Assembly (NCBI GenBank): GCA_014529385.2
Contig: CM043944.1
Location: forward strand, 178,426,740-178,490,739
Source: Adiantum capillus-veneris
Taxonomy: Eukaryota > Streptophyta > Polypodiopsida > Polypodiales > Pteridaceae
DNA length: 64,000 nt
Reading direction: 5' to 3'
Part shown: positions 1-11,432 of the stretch, piece after piece
How positions within the stretch are numbered: position 1 is the stretch's first letter
Layout: every line of letters begins with the position of its first letter
Notes under the pieces: model-generated
Databases searched by the model: none
Seen by the model: the letters and a program-made list of their open reading frames with translations, nothing else
What the model was told of the DNA's origin: nothing
Position numbers and translations under genes: made by a program

Positions 1-1467
1 TTTGAACCAAATCTTACTTCATTCTGAGCAGAAAAAAATTTGGGCGTAGGATGTCTCCAGGGGTTTTTTGGGCAGGAATTTGGGAATTCTGAGACCACTA
101 GTATGTTCAAAGGGTAGGTTTTACCCTAGGAACACGTTGACTTGAGTGTTTTCTCATGTTTTTGATGTCCAAAAGTCAAAAGGCGGTCATAAAGCGAAAA
201 ATTCATAAATTGCTTGTTTGGAGTGATTTTGACATTTAAATGAAATTCTGAGTATACCAAGGTGTTGCTAGACTCAAGGGGAACCTTTGAACCAAATCTT
301 GCGTCATTCTGAGCAGAAAAACATTTGGGCGTAGGATGTCTCCAGGCCAGGTTTAGGGTCTAGCTGTAATTTTGACTATACACGGGTGTTCACAGTGCCA
401 CAGAGATCCCAAATCTTCTTTTAAAATTGAATTTGGACTCATTTTGACCATTCTAAACTGCTTTCACTATTTTGGCCATAACTTTCACAAACGGTATTGG
501 ATTGGAAAAGTTTTTATATCAAAACATAGCCTGAGAGCGACATTACAGATCTTAGAGAAAAACTTGAACTAAATGTATGACTTTGGCAACCATTTAGGTT
601 AACTTTGGAAAAAAAAAGACGTTGTTTAAGGCCTCAAAATGCATCCGGAAGTCAGGAGTGTCTAAAACTGACAGTTCGAAAGAATTGTGAGAAAACAATC
701 ATTGTTTTGAACATAGTTTTGACCTCTCCCTAGGAGAGGGGCTAGTGAGCCATAAGCAGGTCATCGGCTGGAGTCAACCGAGGCTCTAGAACAGACCGCT
801 CAAATCTACCTAGAGCAGACACAAGTGCATGTGAGATTTTCATCATCGGGAAGCTGAAAGTTGAAACCAGATTTGGTCTCTAGGCCTTCTAATTGACCAT
901 TAAAGACTGCTAAGTTAGCAGATTGAAACTATCAATTGGGAAAACCATTGGTCACCCGCTGGAAGGTGTAAAAGCAAACCGTGGCCTAGTGTAAGATTGA
1001 GAGTCACCTCCAAGCTCAAGGAACAAGTGTGGCCGTCAAAGGCACATCAAGAATTTTTGCATTCATTGTGAAAAAGTTTGCCAGCTAAATAGAATTTTGC
1101 AGATTGTGTGCTAAAGTGAACACAGGTTAGCTCGACTCAAGAATTGCTACGAAGGGAGTAGTCATTGTATTATAGTGGTAAGTTGCATAACTTATCACTT
1201 CCAATAGATCGAGGCCTGCTAAAAATCTCTAGGCAAAGCAAGCAGCTAGACAAGTCAGTATCAGTCTTGGCAGGCAAGGGAGCTAAGATGTTTAAGCAAT
1301 GCAATCAAACCCAGTTCTAAAAACTCAGAGATTAAGGCATCCACAAAAGCTAAAGGACCTCAAGCGAAAAAGACAGACACAAGGGTGCTAATAATTTTTA
1401 TTAGCATTGAGGCAAGCAATTAGAGCTACCACTGAACAGGTACAACAAGGGAGTCAAGACGAAAGCA
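1..1467. other. Non-coding AT-rich stretch with a long direct repeat
   Basis: I see no convincing gene here. About 60 bases at 1-60 recur at 287-346 with few changes (both start TTTGAACCAAATCTT and end GATGTCTCCAGG), an offset of 286 bases. This resembles the 285-295-base spacing of repeats in the leader of element E3 (42.8-43.4 kb). The stretch may therefore be the untranslated leader of the decayed retroelement that follows. No LTR boundary or primer-binding site was recognised, and the left end is cut by the window. Confidence 0.5.
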
Positions 1468-3506
1468 ATGGTGTCTCAAAGGAATCAAACCAGCCGAGAC
1501 GAAGCTTCAAGTACATCCACAGAAATTACAAGAGAGCAAATTTGGATCTATCGGATTGGTCACTACAAAGGACTGCCATGCTATGAGGATGTCAATCGGA
1601 ATTTTTACATCAAGACAAAGAAAGATACAGATGGAACTCGGACTTCTCAATATGTGGAAGTTGAAACAACGAAGAATGTACTACACCCACATCCAGATTT
1701 CATGGAAGACTATCTGGGATCAATTTACATGAGGCACGGAAAATACATCAACAATGAGATAGAAATGTTGTACAAAGATCAACTTACAGATATCTACACA
1801 TATCCTCCAAGTAGTTTTCTGTACAAAGCACAAGATGGAAAATGGAAAATTGGTACCCTCTATGGAGACGAAGACGGTCGATACTCATGAAGTTCCTATA
1901 GAAAACAATCATTATTTTGCAGTAGAAGCGTTTGGCTCAAGAGGAGAAGACTACATGTCTAAATGTGGTAATGTATACCATCTCGTCATGGGTTTACCTC
2001 TAACTACACACGTGGAAGAATTGACACCTACAGCTGTCACTACACAAATGAGTGACACACCACATGACACACAACAAGGCACAACACAAGACACCACATG
2101 GAAAGACATGGCACAAGTCTCGTGCACCGCACCAGCACAAGACAAAGCACAAACACACCAAATTGCACAAACAAGGAATACGTCGGAAGTATCACCTATG
2201 AAGATAGAACAACTTCAAAAATAACTAGCTCGGTCTCAAGAGCTACTTAACAAAGCACATGAAGTCATATCATCAGGCATTGAACAGATGCCAACATCAG
2301 ATATGGAACCCTCTTGGATGGGGGGAGTTCAAACTCAACAAAGAGACCCTATCTCTTCAAGAGTGGGATTAAGAAGTCCAGTTTTACAAGAAGCAGTGTC
2401 CTTTTTAGGAGCCCAAGTGGAATTTCAAGAAGCATTGGAAGATGCCGAGCCAGAGGAGAGACCACCGGAAATTCACAATGCCAAATGTAGAAGGTCAGGT
2501 CAAGATGTCATTGTGGTCAACAAATACGGTAGGTACTATGAAATAGACGATGTGAAAAATATGGATGAGTTTAACATTTGTGGGCAACCTATAAGTCACA
2601 TACTTGGACCCCGTCCAAAAGCACCATCCAAGGAAATGTAAAACAAAGATTCGGTTCGATCTTCACCCTCGGTGCAAACCTCGCCAAAATCAACTCGGAA
2701 ACATAGCCCTAAGGCTATGTAAAATCCCCAAGTCAAAGACCATACACTCATGGAAGAATTAGCATTACGACTGCTAGAAAGAATGGATAGTGATTTGATC
2801 TTGTATGCAAGCAATAATGGAAGCTATTTTCAGCTTCTCAAGGAAAGAGGATAAAGAGACGAAGCCAGTGGATATACCTAAGTCAATCGTAATCTATAGG
2901 TACATGCATGTAACTCAGATGTCTTATTTGTATCGAGATACCATAGGAAATCATTATCAACAGTACTATGGAGAGCTGCCACGTCCAAAGAATGCAAATG
3001 CTGAGATAGAGGCATATTGCAACCAGTGTGCCATCAGTCATCTAATCAAGGACTGCCCAACAAAGCTCTACCTGGAAAAGAAGAATCAACAAGCCAAAAG
3101 CAAAGTTCAGACAGTGACAACAAGGGAACAGAAGCAAGAATCCCCAACGAGATCTCCGGAAAAGAAGCAGATCTTATCGCAGAGCACAAAAGATAGGCTC
3201 AAGACACAATTGCTTGAAGTCAAGGGTGTCAACGACATTATCATAGAGAATCAGGCTTTCAAAAAATATCAATTGAATCAGCTGATTCAAGATCGCTTAG
3301 AGAACCTCAATGAGGACAAGTCAAAACATCCACAAGGTGATGAAGATGAAACTCGCAGTCCAAGGTTTGAGAGAAAAAGAAGCCAAGATTCTGAAGATGG
3401 TAAGAAAAACTAGAAGAGGTGGTAGAGGTAACAAGAAAACTTAGTGTCACCTCACGAGACAAAGACATGCAAGTTGAATCAATGGATGAAGCTGAAATTC
3501 TACAAG

Positions 3507-4463
3507 AGGATTCCTCTACTGTAGATGTCAGGCCAAGGGCCAAACCAAGGGGTCACGGACTCGTCGGCCAAGGGCCGGCTGCCAGTGGGAAGGGGTCCGA
3601 AAGGGGCTAGGAGCCTATTAAAGGGAGGTTGGGCGGATGGACCAGGCATGGAAGCCCCTTGGTGTTTACACTGGTATCAGAGCTAAACATAAAACTTGGG
3701 CACGTTTTTTGCTTGGCTGCATGTGGTATGCACAACAAACAAAGGGAGGAAGAAGAAGAGGCTGAAGCCCGCGTGTGCAGCAACCCTTTGTCGGGGCCGA
3801 GGCTGTCTGACGACCTGCACCGAATCGGGTGTTGTTGGGCTCAGTGGGAGCGCAGGGTGAAGGGATGCACGATACGTTTCTGGCCCGGCCTCAGCAGATC
3901 TCACCATTGCGAGGTAAATCTTCAAGAAGATTGGCGCAGTCGGCCGTCGTCTGCAGCAGAATTTCTTGAAGCTTTTTTTTTTTTTAATAAACCCCTTAAG
4001 GGTAGGCCGTTCACACCCGGCAAACCCTAGTGGGTTTTGAACAAGGGCCATACCTTGCCAATTCTGTTGCTCTAAGGGACTTGTCTCCGCATCGGTGGGC
4101 ACACACAACACACAAAGGCTGTGGTACTGCATATTTTACAGCCCGCATCTACTGCTACTCGGCTTCTCAAATTTCGACACGCCAAAGCTTGGTTGCACAT
4201 TTCTCGGTTTTGGTTTCTTGCATACGATGCACGCCAACTCGGTGGTGAAGGTACCTTGATTCGTGGTCTCGAGCTTATCATCGGCTGCACCAGTTGTTGG
4301 AAAATTTCAAGTTCCTCTGGCGTAGTGCATACGATGCAACCCCACTTGTTGGCAACTCCAACTTGATCGAGGCTTTCAAGAGCATCATCGGTTGCAGACT
4401 TGATCATTATTTTCAAGCTACTCTTCGTTTTGGATTGCCGTTCGTTTTTGAATTCAGCTAGAC
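3507..4463. other. GC-rich insertion within the gag-like frame
   Basis: Base composition rises sharply between about 3530 and 4350 compared with the AT-rich surroundings, and the K/E/Q-rich reading frame resumes beyond it. The 8-base word TCTACAAG occurs on both sides (3499-3506 and 4464-4471), as expected for a target-site duplication. The block includes a motif identical to the start of the usual plant initiator-methionine tRNA primer-binding site (3672-3683) and an A/T run at about 3975. No second LTR copy or terminal inverted repeat is visible, so the element class is undecided. Short ORFs inside have no recognisable domain. Confidence 0.4.
3672..3683 (+). other. Primer-binding-site-like motif (tRNA-iMet)
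   Basis: TGGTATCAGAGC is the sequence complementary to the 3' end of plant initiator methionine tRNA used by many Ty1 and Ty3 elements. It follows TGTTTACAC, and a sequence starting TGTAGATG lies 152 bases upstream, so 3520-3670 could be a very short LTR of TRIM size. No matching downstream LTR was found. Confidence 0.4.
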
Positions 4464-5012
4464 TCTACAAGGATGATTGAAGAAATAAAAGAGCAAAAGA
4501 AGATAAAAGAAGATGTAGCTAAAGTTTTAGAACCCAGAGAAGAAAGGGAAATGACCGACTCCAAAATTGACTACCAAGGACAAGCAATGCAGGATATGAA
4601 TGAATATTTTCAAGAAGAGACTCTACCAAAATCCATGGAACAATGGGAACCAAAGACCACGGTGACCATTGCATCAGAAGAAGAGAGTCAACCTCAACAT
4701 CCTGCTACACAAGATTCAAAAGATTTCCAAGAAGAAAAGTCACTATTGAATGACCTTCAAGTGCTAGAAGAAGTAAATAGTGACAGAGAGCTTATGAGAT
4801 CTTCAATGATGGTCATCACGACTAGCTCTCAAGAAAGCCATCCTACTACCGATACAAGATTATCGGCTACCGACAAAGGCAAAGCCACAATGAGGCCACA
4901 AATGTCCTACCAACAGAAGCAGTCCCTTAAATCAGAGTCTTCAATCCAACCCAGAAAAGTTCAAGATAGCACTTCTACATCAACTAACCACATGCTTCCA
5001 CATGGAGAGTAG

Positions 5013-5420
5013 ACTCCAAAGAAAACCTTTCAATCGAAATACCCTACACTGTGATATCACTGCCGCCAAATGTTTTCAAAGGTCTACATTAAAGCTGAAG
5101 AAATCAAAGTCAAGGACCCAATATGGATCGCTGATCCAAGCCAATTGATGAATGGTAAAGACCATATTAGGTAAAGTGGGAAAATCCCAATTCCCAGGTT
5201 GGACAACTTTCAATATATCATGTATAAAATATAGAGATTTTGTCAAAAATTTGAGTTTTCTTAAGGTCTCATTCCACTTTATGCACATACAATACACAAT
5301 GAAAACAACTAAAATATCATGGTTTCAATCAATTGGATTATTAGGAGAGGAGTATATTGCATCCATTATCGTTGTCTATGTTCTACTGTCCTACCTACAA
5401 CTTATCTCAACATGGAGAGC
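5013..5420. other. Transition between decayed gag frame and satellite-like array
   Basis: An open trace (EEIKVKDPIWIADPSQ-like) persists to about 5170. After that, no feature is supported until the first copies of the GTCCACCACTTGTCC / TTGGACAAGTGG words near 5430. I see no gene. Confidence 0.4.
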
Positions 5421-7130
5421 TTGGTTTCTAGGTCCACCACTTGTCCAAGTTAATGTAAAAGTGACTCAAGGTTCACAACTTGTGAAAGCAAGGATCCATT
5501 GAGGAATACAATCCACTTGGCTATTTTTCCTTAATTTATTGCATGTGAAATTTAAGCAAGGTCCACTTCTAATCTATAACTTCTTAATTTGAGGCATGGG
5601 GCATACATAAAATATGTAGCATATGCTCTATTGCCTCATAGGAAGGTTGGTTTCAAGGTGCACTTATCCATGCTAGCCTATCTTGGAGAAATGATGGAGC
5701 TTGCTTCTCTCCTTGTTTCAATGGAGACTAGCTTGGACAAGTGGTGGACCTTTGCTTCTCTCTATGTTTCAATAGAGTTAGCTTGGACAAGTGGTGATCT
5801 TGGAACAAAACCCCCATGTAAAACATATCATGGGTATTCCAAGTGATGAGAGAGATTACCATTTAAGATATAACCTTATAGGTTGGACAACTAGATCTTG
5901 GCTTGGAGAAATGGTGGACCTTTGATTCTCTCCATGTTTCAATGGAGTCTATCTTGGAGAAATGGTGGAGCTTGCTTCTGTCCATGTTTCGATGGAGCCT
6001 AGCTTGAACAGTTGGTGGACCTTTGCTTCTCTCTATGTTTCAATAGAGTTAGCTTAGACACGTGGTGGATCTTCAAAATAAACCAACTACTATCAATGTT
6101 GCCTAGCTTGGACAAGTGGTGGGGTGTTTCTCTACTCCATGTTTCAATGGATCTTAGCTTGGACAAGTGTTGGACCTTAAAACAAAAACCCCATGTACAA
6201 CATAGAATGGATTTTCTAGATTTCAATGGAGTCTAGCTTTAACAAATGGTGGAGCTTGTCTTCATCCATGTTTCAATGAAACTAGCTTGGACAAGTGGTG
6301 GACCTTGTAATAAACCCTCCCATGTACAACATATCATTGGTTTTCTAAGTGATGGGAAGGAATACCATTCAAGATATAAACTTATAGCTTGGATAATTAG
6401 TTGACTTTAAAACCAAATTCATCATAATACAATGAAATACAGGTCAGCCAATTCCTAAATCTTGAGACCAAACCTCCCATGCTATTAGAGATAATATATT
6501 GGATAAGTGGTGGACCTTCTATTATTTTCCCATGCCTAGTTTAGACAACCGGTACACTTCGCAGCTATAAAGGTTGGACGAGTTGTGGAGCCTTGTTTCT
6601 ATCCATGTTTTAATGGATCCTAGCTTGGACAAGTGGTGGACCTTGGAAAAAAGCTTCCATATACAACATATATGAGGTTTTCCATGTTTTAATGGAACCT
6701 ATCTTGGACAAATGGTGAAGCTTTCTTCTCTCCATGTTGATTTTGGAACTACCTTAGACAAGTGGTGGAGCTTTTCTTTTCTACTCTTCATAATACAATG
6801 AAGTATATGTTGGTTACATGGTGAATCTTAAGGCCAAACCTCCCATTTTACTAGAGATGATAGGTTGGACAAGTGAATCAACCTTCTATCATTTCTCCAT
6901 GACTATATTGGACAATTAGTAGACATAACATCTCTCTATGTTGTCTAGAGATGAGCTTGGACAAGTGATGGACCCTGCTTCTCTCTTCCCTTGGTTTACT
7001 AGTTTGAAGACTTAGTATATATACTTTCTTAGATCTAGCTTGAACAAGTGGTGGACCTTGCATCCACAATCTTAATTCAGTACAAAAAAGTATATGAAAA
7101 AATAACATAGGAATCTTGGTTTGAAGGTCA
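5421..7130 (+). repeat. Satellite-like array, plus orientation, left part
   Basis: Dozens of diverged copies of a ~50-base unit are strung together. Each has a short inverted repeat (CTCCATgtttcaATGGAG or CTCTATgtttcaATAGAG) followed by the core TTGGACAAGTGGTGGACC. Longer spacers with recurring phrases (CCCATGTAAAACATATCATGG, GATATAACCTTATAGG) build units of about 0.4 kb. Copies here are more degenerate than at 9-11.4 kb. Open frames inside the array (5589-5846, 6012-6236) are by-products of the repeat. Confidence 0.85.
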
Positions 7131-7883
7131 AGCAATTAGGTTCCAAATGCACATAATAATATATTCTCCACCCATATTAAAAAAAAGTTAAATATGTTAT
7201 TACCAAATTGACAAAGGTAACGTCCAAGAATTATATCTTTCCATCTTGTCAGATCTAAATCTTCATCAAGGCGACATGCATGTATACATCAACTTTCAAG
7301 CCATTCAAGAATACATGCACTTAGATTCCATAGTTTTGTTTTCAAAGTCTTTTAGGTTCTAAAACTCTTTCACATAAAGTATGTAATGACAAAATTCTTG
7401 AAGCAAACATTTGTGCCCAAGAAAAAGATCCCTCTCACATATTTAAAGTCCATGAATTCTCTGATCCACACTTACAAGTTTTATTTTGACATCAAACATC
7501 AATTCTTTCATAGTTCCAAATAAATGCAACCTCGATATGAATTGACAAAAAATGAATTTCTTTTACTATATGACCCAACATAGGCCCCAATCAAATAAAA
7601 AATGAGTCCCCAAAAATTTGGGTGCACTCTAGCAATACATCAGAGTCCCCTTACAATAGGATGCACTCCAATAGTACATTGAAGTCCCCTTAGAGTAGGG
7701 TGCACTCCATTCAAGTGTTCATAAAATTGACACACCTTTAAAAAAAAAAAAAAGACTATCAAATTATACAAATGTTGAAAGATACACACTAGAATAAAAA
7801 AATCATCTTATAGCGATATTTATTCAATGCTTTCGTGTTGACAAGTACACACCAAGGACATAATTTGTCTCAAAATCACTATA
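7131..7883. other. AT-rich gap between array and NIF-like pseudogene
   Basis: This would be the 3' flank of the minus-strand NIF-like pseudogene. It contains the 39-base tandem repeat listed separately and poly-A runs near 7180 and 7740. I see no coding sequence. Confidence 0.5.
7620..7712. repeat. 39-bp tandem repeat, ~2.4 copies
   Basis: The word GG(G/A)TGCACTC recurs at 7621, 7660 and 7699, and AGTCCCCTTA recurs at the same period. The copies differ by a few transitions. Confidence 0.75.
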
Positions 7884-8599
7884 CTAATTTACAATTGTGT
7901 TGTATGTATAGACTCTCTTATCTCTTGCATACAACCATCCTACCAACCATGGAATTATGGTTCTCTGCAAGAAGTTTTGAAGTTGCTCGGAAGTTTGCCT
8001 CCACATCTTTGGAAATATAAGATATGTCCCTGGCATGTTCCACATCACCCTATATGGAGTGTCATAAAAAATTAAGGTATTTTTTGCATCCAAATCCTCA
8101 AATATCTTCCAAATATCACTCAGATTTTTGTGATAAACCCTTGTAAATCCTAACATGATATTTGGATTTTGGCAATTTTTGTTACTCATAAACACCTTGA
8201 ACTTGGTATACTGCTCAGGAAAACACTTTTGTGTGATGCGTTGCACCCTTGTTAAGTTATAGCAACTCCATATCCATAGCTCAAAGTATTCAGCACAAAA
8301 ATCCAAAAAACTTTGTGCGTCTGGTCACACCACATGATAAACTTCATCTTTGTCCTCCACAAGTCGCATGTGTTGAGCCCAAGATGGCATAGAATCTCCA
8401 TGTTTCATTTCAACTGTCTTGAGAAGTAACCCCTCTAGATCCAAGATAAGTACTCTTTTGATGTCCTTGAAAGCAAGTGGTAGGTGATAAGGAGGTGATT
8501 CATTCCTTGGACAAGGTCTTGGAGGAGGTTGGATGGGTAATTCAATAGTTTTCTTCAATTTATGCCAGCATATAGCCAATCCATTTTTCTGTAATGGTT
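7884..8599 (-). pseudogene. NIF/FCP1-like HAD-family gene, broken by an in-frame stop
   Basis: One minus-strand frame runs from a 3' splice acceptor (TTTAATTTCAG, exon starting at 8599) to a stop at 7884, interrupted only by TGA at 8325-8323. The FCP1/NIF homology region is recognisable: motif I RVLILDLEGLLL, motif II ELWIWSC, a lysine in VYHKN, and a motif IV-like LIFYDTP. The TGA falls where the two relatives in this window have Arg in V-V-x-P, so a CGA to TGA change at a CpG is the likely cause. Two catalytic positions are also altered (second Asp of DxD is Glu; first Asp of the late DD pair is Tyr). No upstream exon with a start was found. Family members dephosphorylate phosphoserine in proteins such as RNA polymerase II tails; this copy is probably inactive. 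Confidence 0.75.
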
Positions 8600-8879
8600 C
8601 TGAAATTAAAGAACAAGAACACTTAATGCAAACACAACAATAGACATGAGTTCTACATTGTCTACCCTAAGGTTTTATTAGATACCAAAATCCATCTATG
8701 ATCTACTCATTAATAGAAAGAAAGTCAAATTAAAATCCTTACTCTTTTTTATGCTACACTCTCTCTTAGTCTCAATACCATGGAGTTCAACTAGACTTAA
8801 GTCAACTAATAACTACTACTTGTTGTTAAAGGTATGCTTGAAGTGTATAAGGCTTAACCAATGCTCTAGTGTAGAATGG

Positions 8880-11432
8880 GTATTTAGGTCTCAAGGTCTA
8901 CCACTTATCCAAGCAAAGATCCATTTAGATATGGAAACCCAATTTTTCTTAATATAATGATATAGAGTGGACAAGTGGTGAATCCTGAGACCAAGCCAAT
9001 CATGCTACTAGGGATAATAGGTTGGACAAGTGGTGGACCTTGAATGTAAACCCCCCATGTACAAAGTATCAGGGGTTTTGGGTATTTCAATGGACTCTAG
9101 CATCTTGGAAACATGGTGGAGCTTACTTCTCTCCATGTTTCAATGGAGTCTATCTTGGATAAATGGTGGAGCATCATTCTCTCCATGTTTCAATGGAGCC
9201 TACCTTGGACAAGTGGTGCACGTTTGTTTCTCTCTATGTTTGAACAGATTTAGCTTGGACAAGTGGTGGACCTTGGAACAAAATCCCCATGTAAAACATA
9301 TCATGGACATTACAAGTGGTGAGAAAAAATACCATTCAATATATAACCTTATAGGTTGGAAAAGTGGTGGACCTTAACACCCAATTATTATTAATATAAT
9401 GACATAGAGTGGACAAGTGGTGAATCTTGTGACCAAAACTACTAGGAAAAGTATGTTGGACAAGTGGTGGACCTTGAATGCAAACCCCCCATGTACAAAA
9501 TATTACTCATGCTACTAGGAATAATTTGGTATTAAGGTCAATGTTTCAATGGAGCCTAGCTTGGAAAAGTGGTGGACCTTTGTTTCTCTCTATGTTTCAA
9601 TAGAATTTGCTTGGACAAGTGGTGAACCTTGGAACAAAACCCCCATGTAAAGCATGTCATGGGCATTACAAGTGGTGAGAAAAAATACCATTCAAGGTAT
9701 AACCTTATAGGCTGGACAAGTGGTGGACCTTAGCACCCAATTCCTCTTATTATAATGACATATAGTGGAAAAGTGGTGAATTGTGAGACCAAACCTACTA
9801 GGGATAATAGGTTGGAGAAATGGTTGACCTTGAATGTAAATCACCCATGTACAAAATATCATGGGTTTTGCGTATTTCAATGGAGCCTAGCATCTTGGAG
9901 ACATGGTGGAACTTACTTCTCTCCATGTTTTAATGGAGCCTATCTAGGAGAAATGGTGGAGGTTCCTTCTCTCCATGTTTCAATGGAGCCTAGCTTGGAC
10001 AAGTCGTGGACCTTTGTTTCTCTCTATGTTTGAATATGGTTAGCTTGGACAAGTGGTGGATCTTGGAATGAAACTCCCATGTAAAACATATCATGGGCAT
10101 TTCAAGTGGCGAGAAAGGATACCATTTAAGATATAACCTTATAGGTTGGACAAGTGGTGGACCTTAACACAATATAATGACATAGAGTGTACAAGTGGTG
10201 AATCTTGAAGCCAAACCACTCATGCTACTAGGGATAATAGGTTAAACAAGTGGTGGGCCTTGAAATAAAACCCCCTAGACTGTTTCAATGGAGCCTATCT
10301 TGGAAACATGGTAAAGCTTGCTTCTCTCCATGTTTCAATGCAGCCTATCTTGGATAAATGGTGCAGCATCATTCTCTCCATGTTTCAATGGAGCATAGCT
10401 TGGACAAGTGGTGGACCTTTGTTTCTCTCTATGTTTGAATAGAGTTATCTTGGAAAAGTGGTGGACCTTGGAACAAAAACCCCATGTAAAACATATCATG
10501 GGCATTACAAGTGGTGAGAAAAAATACCATTCAATATATAACCTTATAGGTTGGACAAGTGGTGAACCTTAACACCCAATTATTCTTAATATAATGACAT
10601 AGAGTGGATAAGTGGTGAAATTGGGACCAAACCTACTAGGGAAATAGGTTGGACAAGTGGTGGACCTTGAATGTAAACGCACCATGTACAAAATATCACT
10701 CATGCTACTAGAAATAATTTGGTATTAAGGTCCATGTTTCAATGCAGCCTAGCTTGGAAAAGTGGTGGACCTTTGTTTCTCTCTATGTTTCAATAGATTT
10801 ATCTTGGACAAGTGGTGTACCTTGGAACAAAACCCCCATGTAAATCATGTCATGGGCATTACAAGTGGTGAGAAAAAATACCATTCAAGCTATAACATTA
10901 TAGGTTGGACAAGTGGTGGACCTTAACACCTAATTCCTCTTAATATAATGACATAGAGTGGACAAGTGGTGAATCATGAGACCAAACCTACTAGGGATAA
11001 TAGGTTGGACAAGTGGTGAACCTTGAATGTAAACCCCCCATGTACAAAAAATTATGGGTATTGGGTATTTCAATGGAGCCTAGCAACTTGGAGACATGGT
11101 GGAGCTTATTTCTCTCCATGTTTCAATGGAGCCTATCTAGGAGAAACAGTGGAGGTTCCTTCTCTCCATGTTTCAATGAGCCTAGCTTGGACAAGTGGTG
11201 GACCTTTCTTTCTCTATATGTTTTAATAGAGTTAGCTTGGACAAGTGGTGGACCTTGGAATAAAACCCCCATGTAAAACATATCATGGGCATTTCAAGTG
11301 GTGAGAAAGGATACTATTTAAAATATAACCTTATAGGCTGGACAAGTGGTGGACTTTAACACATATTTCTTCTTAATATAATGACATAGAGTGTACAAGT
11401 GGTGAATCTTGAGACCAAACCACTCTTGCTAC
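8880..11432 (+). repeat. Satellite-like array, plus orientation, right part (left of E1)
   Basis: This is the better-preserved part of the array. The phrase GTTGGA[C/G]AA[G/A]TGGT, followed by CTTGAATGTAAAC, starts at about 9022, 9455, 9811, 10648 and 11004, so units are ~356-432 bases. Matching landmarks are ~1193 bases apart (9455 to 10648, 9811 to 11004, 9171 to 10366), showing tandem duplication of a ~1.19-kb block. The array ends at ...CTTGCTAC where E1 is inserted and resumes at 22,712. Confidence 0.85.

Larger units (their letters stand above)
1468..5012 (+). pseudogene. Decayed retroelement gag-like reading frames
   Basis: A long coding trace runs through several frames: 1468-1890, 1835-2641 (in-frame TAA at 2222-2224), 2805-3413, 3419-3506, then 4473-5012 after a GC-rich interruption. 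At about 3018-3054 it encodes a degenerate CCHC-like knuckle, CNQC-AIS-H-LIKD-C, one residue short of the usual spacing. The words before it (IEAYC-x-QC) match the second knuckle of element E3 near 46.07 kb, so a Gag-like nucleocapsid region of a related family is likely. The rest is rich in K, E, Q and S. No protease, reverse transcriptase or integrase follows. It could instead be a decayed host gene, but the knuckle and E3 similarity favour a retroelement. Confidence 0.5.

Noticed and set aside
3520-4469. Element with termini TGTAGA...TCTACA
   Set aside because: The ends are inverted as in an LTR element, but the bases outside do not form a target duplication and the inner LTR copy is missing; the flanking TCTACAAG interpretation is also only tentative.
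5421-11432. CRISPR-like array of short repeats and spacers
   Set aside because: Units are diverged and spacers are themselves repeats; this is a plant nuclear genome, and no cas genes are present.
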